A stretch of 64,000 bases of DNA from Bretschneidera sinensis (lineage: Eukaryota; Streptophyta; Magnoliopsida; Brassicales; Akaniaceae): positions 146,620,536-146,684,535 of the forward strand of contig CM043699.1 in NCBI GenBank assembly GCA_023935145.1, written 5' to 3'. Every line of letters starts with the position of its first letter. The first letter of the stretch is position 1. Shown here in pieces: positions 46,501-58,500 of the stretch. The notes under the pieces are model-generated. The model was given only the letters and a program-made list of their open reading frames with translations, was not told where the DNA came from and ran no database searches. The translations under genes were made by a program, and so were the position numbers.

Positions 46501-49500
46501 CTAAACCTAGTTTAGTCCTAAAATTTTAGTAATAATTTCTTCTTATAAATAAATTCGACAGAAGAGTAAGAATCATCAATGCATATATAACTATGCTTTA
46601 CCATAATAAATTACATACTCTGAACTAGATTATCCCTTCTGAAGCTACTCAGTAGTTTCTACCCTGAATTCTTTCTTCTTCGTTTTTTAGGGTGGAGGAA
46701 AAAGAAGCATCCTTTCATGCTTCATTGCTCCTTGTTCTTTCATGTAATTTGTAAATGGAGGTGGCAGCTAACATAAAGATAACCATTTCACAAGGACTTT
46801 AGCTTGCCACTTAATTTGGAGGTTAACATCTATTCAATCATTACTGTCAATCAAGTTTCATGGCTTGCATGAGGGTTGATATATTTTCATTAAATTTATA
46901 AATATAATATATCTTTCCTAATGTGGTCTACAAAACCCCATGTCGCTTATCCTTATCTTTCCTAAGTATGGTTAAGTTTGCTGATATACAGAGTGTGCTG
47001 CTTGCCAGTCACATATTTAGGTCCAATCTCTTTTTCTTTTCCTCTTAAACTTTACATCTATAAAATAATTTCTCCAAATAAAAAATTTCCTGTGTATCTA
47101 TATTTTGATACGGTACTAATAGATTCCTTCCTTCCTGTTGTTGTCTCTATTTTCCTTTAATATAATAAAAAGCATGTTAGAGGCTTCGGGAACTTTATTG
47201 ATGCAGGGTGGATGTTAGTAGACTGCTAGAAGTCTCCTATAAACTTGAAATAGCAAGCTTTGAGGAATTTTTTTGTAGTTTAAATTATTAAAATGGACAA
47301 GAACAATCCCATTTCCTAATAAAATGAAATAGCAACAATACTGATCAAACTTATAAGCCATAGCAATTACAAAGTGGTATAATTGTAGAAACCAGAATCC
47401 TAAATGGTAGACTTTGAAAAATATCGAATGTGAAGTTTTTTCTCTTTGATTAGCTAAAAGATTGATAACTGTTGACAAAAGATATTAAGGATCAAGCATG
47501 CTAAAATGTTGACAAAAGAAAGACCAATTTGAAAGCAAAAGGCTTTATTGTAATTGATTTGGTGCTATACCAATTTTGGTTCTAGTTCTGCCAATTTAGA
47601 CTTAATTTTGGTACTACTATCAGTTTTTCTTTTCTTTCAGTGCTATACCAATTTTGGTTCTAGTTCTGCCAATTTAGACTTAATTTTGGTACTACTATCA
47701 GTTTTTCTTTTCTTTCAGTGCACATTATTTGTACTAGCATATATAGGTACTAGTTAGAATCTAAGTAGTATAGCTTTTTTGAAGATTGAGCTGCCTCAAG
47801 TCCACATGATATAACTTAGAAATAGAGAGGTTCAAGTTTTACTGCTTTCACAGCAAAGACATCAATTATGCAAGTCAATAATACCAACTACTTGTTCGGC
47901 TGTATGATGTGCCATTGGTTTTGGCTTGTAATTTGGTGGATTATAGTTGTACTATTGCTTCTCTTTTGCCGCTTAAAAAAAAGAGCTTAATATTTTCCTA
48001 AGATGTCAAAGGAATTATGATATGCACTCATTTGATGGGCTTTATTCCATCCAAGAGTCAGTTGGCCCTACATTTGAAGTTAGGTTGTTTTAAGTATAAA
48101 TTCACAGTTTCTAACTTGGTTTTGCACAGATAGAGACAAGGCAAATCTTTGGCAAGAAAGCAGTAAGAAAAAAGCATTGAAAGAAAACAGTAAGGAAAAA
48201 GCATTGTCTTAACCATCACTTGTTCTGGTTTGTGAAGCATGTGTCCTATTGAAGGTATACATAAAACTAATATTATGTAGTAAAATTTTTATGTACTTTG
48301 TGGACTTATAGTAATTACTAAGCAACTAAAGAAAAAAATCCTGATCAAGAGACCGTATCGGTCATATATTTCAGCCCTACCTCAAGAAAATTCCTGGCTT
48401 CGCCCGTGGATGCGATCAGAATTGTAAAGTATGCTTCGGGTGGAAGAACTTCGAATTGTGTGGATACTCAAGAGTTATCTTGGCTCCTGAAATCATGGAA
48501 GGAGTTTTTGTTCGAGACAGGAGAATGGAATTGGTTTCGAAGGTTTAGAAAAGATGCTGCACAGGAACTGGCATGGTCATTTTGTTATAGAAAATAATCA
48601 AGGTCGAAATTTGTTGTCTTCCCTGAGGGATTCGAAGCTGGTGGTTGGTGGAGGGTGTTCAAGGCTTTTTCGGAGATGGGCAAGCTGATTTCGCCTGTGC
48701 ATAACAGTTTTGGCCAAGCGAGGCCTATCAACGAGCGTAGACAAGGTGGCGGCAAGAATTCTGCGGCAGGGGCTGAGCCTGTCTCAAGATCCTCTCTCTC
48801 TTTGAAAGGGTGTTGCCCCAGGTGCGGGCTCGATTTAGCTGGAGACTTTTTGCCTAGCCGAGCTCCATTACCAGAGAAGCAGGTTTCTGGGCACTGATTG
48901 CAAGCGGAGAAGATGATGTGACATCCACGCGCATGATTGAGGGTGGGCTTGGAAAAGCTGAGGGGACAGATAAAGGCCAGCTGGATTCAATTTTAAATTT
49001 CAAATCTTTGGGTCAGTCCTGGGCTGGAGTATCTGTTTTGGACGCTAACTCTGATTTGGGCCAGAAGCTTCTCGGTTTGGGTCATCCAAATGAAATGGGC
49101 TCTTCTTCCTCTTTTTCCCAAAAGAAGTTGCAATCCCTTAAGAGTCCATGTCAAGAAGCTGGGCCTAGCAGAAGCCTTGAGCTTAGGGCTGCCAAGAACC
49201 CTGTGGGCTTTCTTACTGTGATCCAGAAGAATGGGCCCGGGACAAGCCTTTTAAAAAAGCCCAAAAAGAAGAAGCATGCCTTCCTCCTCTCTAAGTCTAG
49301 AGCAAGACCCGTGAAGCAATGGATCCTGACAATTTTGGCCCCCCAATGGTTCGCAACCCTCCTGCACTGCCGCCGGCAATTCGACGGCCACAAAAACTTC
49401 CGGCAACCCTTTTCCGGTAAGTTCTGACGCTATCTCTTTGATTTCCTCGCCCCCTTCTTCTTCTCCTTATGTTCCCACTTCCGAGTTTGGTCTGAATGAA

Positions 49501-52500
49501 GCTAGGCTTGTCCGTTTATGGTGGCTGAGCTTGACGAAGGAGAGGTGGTTCATGAGGTGCCCATTTCTAAGGTAATTGTGAGCGGGGAAGGTTTTTTCCT
49601 CCTCAAGTCCTCTGGGGAGAGGCCCTGTTCTCTGGCTGTGACTGTTTTTGGTGGCCAGTTGGAGTCTGAGCTTCACAAGTTTACTGTTGGTTGCGAGACT
49701 AAATCTGTGGAGGGTGTCCCAGAAGAAAATTGCCTTCCACCAGGTTTTTCTGAATTTTTATCTGGTTCAGACAAGGAGACTGAGACTGCTTAACCTGCTT
49801 CAGTTTCTGGCTTGGTAAGCCTTGATCCTAACTCTCTTTCGGACTCCCCTTCTGTTCTTCTTGTGTTTAGCAATGGAGCCTGTTTTCTGGGAGAAGGTGA
49901 GGGACCTATTGTTGAGGGTGAGTTGGACCGAAATTGTATTGGAAATTCTGAGGGTTGCTTGGCCTTAGTTGAGAGCGTGGAGCAGCCAGATCAGTGGCTG
50001 GCTATGGAAATGGGTGATGAAGTATCAGTTAGTTATAAAGCCTCATAATGGGTCAAGAAGTTGCACAAACAAATTGGGGTCTCTTTAGTAGGGGTGGAAG
50101 ATAAAGCAATCAGGTTATCGGAGGAAATTGAGAGGGTTAGGATGGAAGAAGGCAATTTAAGGGTTTGTAAACAATCTTTGGGTAAAAAACAGCCAGTGTT
50201 GTTAATAGAGAACTTAGAAGGTTGGCTTTTGATGTCAACTACGACACGGGAGGTTGTAGTGTTCCTAAAGGTTTCAGGGATTTAATATAAGAGAATAGGA
50301 TTGCTATCGTTGACCAATGAGGAGGAAAATCATCTCCTGGAATGTTAGGGGTCTGAATGACTTGAAAAAAAAGGGTTATAGTGAAGCACTACCTGAGAGA
50401 GTGGAAGGGGGATGTGATTTGCCTTCAAGAAACTAAAATGGAGGTGATTAATGATGGGATTATTTGCAGTATATGGGGTTTGAGAAATTGTGGTTGGAAA
50501 GCGTTACCGCCAATTGGTGCCTCATGGGGTGTTGTCATCATGTGGGACTCTAAGGTGTTGGATTTGATCGATTTTAAGGTGGGGATGTTCTCGTTATCTT
50601 GTGTCTTCAAGGATTCTCTACAAGTGGCAAGTGGGTGTTGTTTGGAGTTTATGGCCCTTTGGAAAGCGGGGAAAGGGGTCTCTTTTGGGGTGAGTTGATG
50701 GCAATAAGAAGTCGGTGTCATTACCCGTAGGTGGGTGATTTTAATGCAGTTCTTTATCCCCACGAGAGAGTGAGGAGCACTCAAGAGAGTTGTTCGACGA
50801 GAGAATTTTTGGACTTTGTGCAATGCCATGATCTTATGGATTTGCCGTTATCAGGTGGCTCCTTCACTTGGTCAAGTTCTAGGGAGAATCCTTCTTTCTC
50901 TAGGACTGAGCAATTTCTCATCACCGCTTGTTAGGAAGCTATGTTTCTTGCCTTGATTTAGAAGCTTTTACCTCAACCCACCTTGGACCATCATCCTATT
51001 GTTCTTGAAGTGGAGAGCATACATTGGGGACAGATATTGTTCCGATTCAAGAGCATGTGTCTAAAGGTGGACGGCTTTTGTGATCTTGTCAAAGGTTGGT
51101 GGGAGGGTTGTAATGTTGAAGGCTTTGCTAGTTTTGTGGTGGCTTCCAAGTTTAAAGCTTTAAAAGAGGATTTGAAAAAATGGAACAAATAGACCATCGA
51201 GAATGTGAACTCCTCCTTAAATGCTATGTTGGGTGAGATTAGTGGGCTTGATGAGAAGGAGGTTGTTGTGGCACTCTCGGTAGCAGATAAAGGAAGGAGT
51301 TTGTGACTTCAGAAGGAACTTGCGAACCTTATCTCCATGGAAGAAATCTCTGGGCACCAAAAATCTAGAGAAATTTGGCTACGGGAACGTGATAGGAATA
51401 CTAAGTTCTTTCATTGTATGGCTAATGCCCATAGAAGGCACAACTTTCTTAACTCCCTTGAGGTTGATGGCATATGGTTCGATGAGGGAGTATAAAGGGG
51501 GCAATTTGCGACTTTTATAAGAACCTTTATGAGGAAACGTGTGATAGTAGGCTGAATTTGGATGAGATAGATTTTTCCAAGATCGATGAGGAGGAAACAA
51601 TTTGGCTCGAACGCCCTTTTGTTGAAGATTAGATTCTTTAAGCAATCCGGGAATGTAATGGTGATAAAGCTTCAGGGTCCCGATGGTTTTACCTTGGCTT
51701 TCCTAACTCATCGTTGGGATGTGATAAAGGAGGATATCCTTAGATTCTTTGAGAAATTTCATTCTTTGGGAGAGTTAGAGTAGCCTTAATTCTACTTTCA
51801 TTGTCCTCCTCCCAAAGAAGATTAGAGCATCCAATATCAAAGACTTTCGCCCTATTAGCCTTGTGGGGTGTATTTATAAGATCTTATCGAAGGTCCTCAC
51901 TTCGAGATTAAAGAAAGTCGTTCGAAAGTTTGTGAGCCCTCAACAAAATGCTTTTGTTGAAGGTAGGCAAATTTTGGATGCTGCCTTGATTGCCAATAAA
52001 GTAGTGGATGCCCTTTTAAATCATGGAGAAGAAGGGTTGATTTGTAAGCTTGATATGGAGAAGGCTTTTGATCATGTTTGTTGGAACTTTGTGATCTACT
52101 TGTTGAAAAGAATGGGCTTTGGGGACAATTAGTGCAAGTGGATCTTCAAATGTATTTCTTCGACTTCCTTCTCTATCCTTGTTAACGGTTATCCTTCTGC
52201 TTTCTTCAAAGCATCAAGAGGCCTTAAACATGGGGATCCTTTGTCCCCTTTCTTATTCAATTTGGAAATGACAGCTTTTAGTAAGATGTTGGTAAAGGCG
52301 GTTGATAGGCGGCTCTTGAATGATTTCAAATTGGGAAGAAATGGTGATAGCGTGAGTGTATCCCACCTTCTTTTCGATGATGACACTATTGGTTTTCTTT
52401 TGGGGCGGAAGCCACTCAAATTTTGCACTTTCGATGTGTTCTTTGTTTTGAGGCCATGTCGAGGCTTGCGGTCAACCTTGGCAAGAGTGACTTAATCCCT

Positions 52501-55500
52501 CTTGGTGAGAAAACCAATGGTCTTTTTCTTGCAAGCTTATTGGGTTTTAATGTGGGGTCGCTTCCTATTACTTATCTCGGTCTTCCTTTAGGGTCTAAAT
52601 TCAAAGAGAAAAGTGTTTGGAATCCTATTGTGAAGAAATCTGAGAAATGACTAGCATCTTTCAAAAGGGGAAAGACTTATTGTTATCAAAAGCACTATTT
52701 CTAGCATCCCCATTTACTTTATGTCCCTCTTTCCTATTCCTAGATCGGTGGCTAATCATTTGGAAAGTATTCAAAGAAGATTCCTTTGGGGCAATACAAG
52801 GGAGGAGTACAAATATCACTTGGTGAGGTGGGGTGTGGTTAAACCACCTTTGAAAATAGGTGGTATTGTTATTAAATCCCTCGCATTATTCAATAAAGCC
52901 CTTCTAGTAAATTGGTTATGGAGATTTCTTGAGAAGAGGGGTCATATTTGGAAGAGAGTGGTAGTAGTTAAGTTTTGGATGGATGCTAGCAGTTGGATGT
53001 CTAAGAAGCCTAAGGGGCCTATGGTGTAGGGGTGTAAATAGATTAGGCAAGGGTGGGAGGATTTCCTCGTGTTTCATCTTTGATAGAGTTAGAAAAAGAT
53101 GCACTCATTAGTTCTTGTGTTGTCTCTTCTAATGATGGATTTGTTTGGAATGTGCCCTTTATCACTAATGTCCATTATGTCCATGATTGGAAGGTTGAGT
53201 TGGTCCAATATTTCTTGGAAACTTTATATAGCGCTAGGTTGGATATGTATAGAGAGGATGTGATTAGATGGAGACCTAATCCGGACAAAGGTTTTGCAGT
53301 GAAATTTTTTTACAAGTTTCTTCTTGACAAGAATTCCTCATAAGGTTTTCTTTATTTTCCTTGGAAAGCCATTTGGTGCTCTCGAGTCCCGTTGAAAGTT
53401 AGTTTTTTTTTGCGTGGGAGGCATCTTAGGAGAAAATTCTTACTATTGACGATTTACATAAAAGGGGAAGGTGATTGTGAATCAATGTTACATTAGTAAA
53501 AGATGCACCAAGTCCGTGTTTCATCTGGAGTGCTCGCTGGCTAGAAGCATGCGAGAGATGGCGTGGTTGTTGGCTTCGTGAAAGATGGTGTGGGCTAGGA
53601 GCGGTTTGGGGGCTTTTAAGGACATCAAGAAGGCTTACACGTTGATTCTACTATCGATTTTTTGGATAGTGTTGAATGAGAAAAATCGTAAGGCTTTTGA
53701 TGGCATTAAGAGGCCTATTGAAGTTTTTTTATGATAAGTAAAAAATATATTATAAAAAGGCCCTAAGGGGGTACCACCGGAATATAAAAAGCTATCTACA
53801 AGCGAGAATCTCAAAGAGATCTACGATATCTCTATCATTTACAAAAAAAATCCATTAAACCAAAACCTAAAAGTATGAGCCACCCATCCTTGATGATGGG
53901 TAATGGTTTTTCCTTTCCATCATAAACTCTCCTATTCAGTTCAATCCAAATCACCCAAAAAAATAGGAATCAAGCAATATGCTTTCCTCCTAAGCTTCGA
54001 GCCTCACACCCCTGACCAAGCCCACACCTCACCTTGGATCGAACCAGCAATCACCCACTGGATTCCCACAAGTCTAAAAGTCATCTCTCATAGATGTCTA
54101 GTTAAGGAACATCCCAAAAGAAGGTGATAAATGAGCTCGGCACCTTCCTTACAAAGGTAACACCTATTAACTAACACCTTTCATCTTTTTTGAAGATTAT
54201 CAATTGTGAGAATGCCACCCCAACAAGCTTCCTAAGCGAATAAAGCAACCTTTGTGGGAGTGTTGTTCATCCAAATTGCTTTCCAAGGAAAGCTATCCAA
54301 ACCCTCTCAATTTTCAAACAAAAAAAGGGTCTTGTAATAAGACTTAACCTCAAAATTTCCACCCGAGTTCAACCTCCATTTAATCTTATCTTCCTCAAGC
54401 AAGTTCGCTTTCGGCTTTTGAATGATTTCAAAAAAACTAAACACATTCTCTAATTCCCAATCATGCGCATTTCAGGTAAAGACAATGTCCCATACAAGCT
54501 CCCCATTATGAGAGCTCATACAAGAACTCACCAAAGCCTCTTTATCTCGAGTAAGAGAAAAAACATATGGGAATTGCTCTTTTAAAGAAGTGTCACCAAT
54601 CCAAATATCATGCCAAACCCGAATACCATTCTCATTGCCACACACAAAATGAACATAAGGAATAAAATCATCCCAACCCTTTCTAATCCACTTCCAAACC
54701 CCAACAACATAAGAACCACGTCTTTCCATAGAAATCTAACCGTTATGCTCCACCCCAAACTTAACCACAATAACCTCATGCCACAATTTATCCTTCTCCA
54801 CCATGAATCTCCAAAGCCACTTTCCAAGAAGAGTTTTGTTGAAGAGAACCAAAGATTTAAGGCCAAGACCCCACGATTAATAGGTTGCTTGACTACTCCC
54901 GATCTCACCAAGTAGTATTTAAAATCTTCCCCCAAATTACCCCAAAGAAATCTTCGTTGAATTCCCGCCAATATCTTAGCAATCTCACAAGGAATAAGGA
55001 AAAAAAACATAAAATAGATGGGAAGATTCGATAGGGTTCTCTTAATGTGAGTTAATCGTCCACCTAAGATAAATAAAGGCCCTTCCAACCGACTAGCTTC
55101 TTTTCAAATCTGTCCAAAATGGGAACCCACCTACTCTTGTCTTTAAATTTAGCACCCAACGGAAGTCCCAAATAAGTAAGCGGAAGGGATCCGACTTCAT
55201 AACCCATCATATTAGCGAATAACTCACCATTGAACCCTCCACAAGAGAAATCAAAACACTTTTACTAAGATTCACCTTCAACACGGACACCGCCTCAAAA
55301 CAAAAAAGTAAACACCGAAGATAGAGAATTTGCTCCACTTCCGCTCCACAAAAAAACAATAGTATCACCCACAAAAAGAAGATGAGACACTTTTACCTCC
55401 TCACTATTACCCATCGCAAACCCATTTATGAAACCCCTATCCACCGCTCTATGAATCAACTTGCTTAGTGCTTCCATGACCAAGGTAAAGATAAAAGGAG

Positions 55501-58500
55501 AAAGCTAATCACTTTGTCTAAGACCTCGAGAAGCTTTGAAAAAATCCGAGGGACACCCATTGACCAAAATGGAAAAAGTAGTGGAAGAGATGCACTTCTT
55601 GATCCATTTATGCCAAATGGCAACGAATCCCATCCTTTCCATCAAATACAAGAGAAAATCCCAACACACATAGTCAGAGACTTTTTCCATGTCAAACTTA
55701 CAAACAACCCCATTCTTCCCACTTTTTAAATGTGCATTAACCACCTCATTTGCATCAAAGCGGCATCCGTAATTTGTCTCCCTTCAATAAAAGCATTTTG
55801 ATTCGGCCCATCCACTTCCCCAAGAACCCTCTTCAATCTAAAAGCAAGCATCTCAGAGAGAAGCTTATAGATACATCCTACTAGGCTAAACGGATTAAAA
55901 TCTTTAACATTCTTAGCACCAACCTTCTTAGGGATTAGAACAATAAAAGTGGCATTAAGACTATCAACAAATTCCCCTGTAGCAAATAATTCACCAAAAA
56001 GAGTCAAGACGCCTCACCACATCCCAATTAGCTTGGAGGAAAGCCGTAGAGAAGCCATCGAGACCCGAAGCTTTATCCCTATTACAATCCCTAAGAGTAA
56101 AAAGGATCTCCTCCTCCTCAAAGAGTTTCTCAAGCCAAAAAGTCGAATCCTTCCCAATACTATCAAACATCAACCCATCTAGAGTGGATCTCCACTTGCA
56201 AGGCTCCGGACTCATTGATTGCAGCCCATTCAAGTTAAAGTCAAAGTTAGTCAAAAATAAGAAGAAAAAAATTCAAAGTCTTGTTAGTCTAGTGTTCTTG
56301 GATCTTGTCTTGTTAGGTGGTACAGACGTGGTGACCTAACTGTTTGTCGTGGGTGAGGAGCCCCGACTTGTTTTCATGGATTACTGTAATTTATGGGTTT
56401 GGGTTTTTTTGTTTCAAATTGTATTAGGTTTGTTATTGTGATGGGTTTCTTTGTAACAAGTTGGTGCATGTTTATGCTCCAACCTGAAGGGGAATGTTGA
56501 GAGTCCTAATTAAGTTTATGTTGAGAGTCCTAATTAGGTTTATGTTGAGAGTCCTAGTACGTTTCTTAGTCCTACTTAGTTTATGTCTCCTAGTAGGTTT
56601 CCTAAGTTTTATCAAGTTTATGTCTATCTTATCTAGTTGATGTCTCCTAGTCCTATTAGATTTGATATTCATAAGTCTATATATATAGGACTATTCAAAT
56701 CATCAATCAATAATTCATAATTCTTTTCAATTCTTCTTGTTAACAGTACATAAACAATGATTTTGTGGGTATTTCATGCTCTTGTTACAAGTAACGACAT
56801 GACATTGTCGGTTTTTCAAACTAGTAGACCTGGTTGTAATTAGGTGCAAACTCAAGGAATCGGGGATGTCATTTACTGATTATTAATATTAATAAGTTAT
56901 TGTGATTAAATATATATTTTTGTAATGTACAAGTACTAAAGTCAATTTGATGAAGAAAACTATCTAAGCATCCAAATAGTCAACTGTTATTGATATTCAA
57001 GCTACCTAAACATAAAATTAAAGTTATCCACACCACATTACAACTCAACTAAGCCTTAATCCCAAACCCCTAACTAGTACATAAATCACTTTCCTCTAAT
57101 CACATCCCAATCTGGAGCCATATCCTACACATTATTCTTCTTCAGGGAGAGAGGGGCGTAAGTAATAAGTTGAAAAGTGTCGAAATTGATGTAAATACAA
57201 GGAAATTATACCGAAACAGAAAAAAAATTAAACAGGAACTAATGCCAAAAATCTACAAGGTACAACTTCTTTAAATCAAAAGTTCTATTCCAACATAGAA
57301 GTTACTATAATCCGCATTGTACATTTAAAATATATAGTCTACATGTTTTCTTTATTAGTAAAATATATAGTCTACACATTAAATAATTATAAAATACTAA
57401 ATGGTGAAAAGACTCTAATCCTGATCATGTAAAACATTCAGCACAGAAACCAATTTCCAATACTGACCTTCACCATAGTGTCCTGCATAAAATCATATTC
57501 AAAGCGCTTTAGCTGAAGTTGAAGAACTGGTGGGAAATCGATAAACAATACACCCTTCTTTGCGTCCTAATTAGTCAAATTTAAAGCACACCTTCAGAAG
57601 AATATTCAAAAACTGTCATTGTCCAAAAAGCTTTTAAGGACAATGGTCAAAATAAATTTGAAGGATGATGACTACTTTCATGCAACTACAACTATCCAGA
57701 AAACAAAATGTACAAAAATGTTCAATGCCCATTGGTTTTGACACAACCAAATCAGAAATAATAGAAATGCGAACTATACAGAGAATCTTGATAGAAGCTC
57801 ATGTTGTTAATTAGGTTCCAATTTCTTTGTGTAGCATAAATCATTTACTCCTGGTATCGTTTTAAAAATAAAAAAGAGCATCAGTATGCATGACCAAATC
57901 TGTCCAAAAGTACAAACCACTCCTGGCCTCTTAGGAAGCATCCCAAAATTATTACAGGTGTCATCAGGAAACCCTAAAATTGTTTGAGTTTGAATTAACC
58001 TAATAAATAAGTCTGGTCAGTGTGGAATAACAAAGGTGCAAAGTAATCCATTTTAACCTTACAAACCTAAAATGTATGCTTATAAGTGCCTAAAAAGACT
58101 GAATTAGTCAACTAGGTGGAGCCTTTCAGTTTTCAGAAAATGCTCCCTGGTGTTACTCATAATATAACTAATCTAGGCACACAAAAGAAAAGCACACTCA
58201 TAAAAAAAATAAAGAGAATTGAGTTTAAACATATACCTTTTATGCAAGGCAAAATTCATTATCTGGTTGCATTAATTCACAAATAGTGGCTAACCTGCAA
58301 ACCATGTTCTTCGGCATGGTACTTGTTATCTCCCTCAAGACGTTCAACTTCAACATACTTGTCAAAAGAAGCATAAACATCCCGACAGCCTTTAACATCA
58401 AGCTGGAGGTCTGTCATGCAATATATACACTTACGTGTCACGTCATGGCATAGAAAAGGTACACTAAACAAAAGACAATTTACACTTCATTGAAGAATAA

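Larger units (their letters stand above)
45587..56878. mobile_element. Mutator-like element, 11.3 kb, carrying nested LINEs
   Basis: It is bounded by the perfect 9-bp duplication ATTATTAAT (45578-45586 and 56879-56887) and by long terminal inverted repeats of about 75 bp. The left end starts GGGTAAATTACATCTCC, the reversed right end CAGTAAATGACATCCCC, and both share TTTGCACCTAATTACAAC and AGTTTGAAAAAC. No MULE transposase is recognisable. The interior holds a stretch resembling the leader and first intron of a plant gene (about 46020-46990), a tandem duplication, two LINEs in opposite orientation, and an LTR fragment. It may be a Pack-MULE-type element that grew by later insertions. Confidence 0.85.
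44541..57467 (-). other. UBP12/13 intron 9 (12.9 kb)
   Basis: The largest intron. It contains the Mutator-like element 45587-56878 and, outside it, about 1.0 kb (44541-45577) and 0.6 kb (56888-57467) of older intron sequence. A segment at about 45175-45300 with a GAGCCCGTGTGGTTAGCTTC start resembles a MITE end, but its partner end is not obvious. The splice donor (after 57468) and acceptor (before 44540) are intact. Confidence 0.9.

Noticed and set aside
53903..54915. Plus-strand ORFs with Pro/His/Asn-rich proteins
   Set aside because: They are antisense shadows of the minus-strand LINE ORF2.
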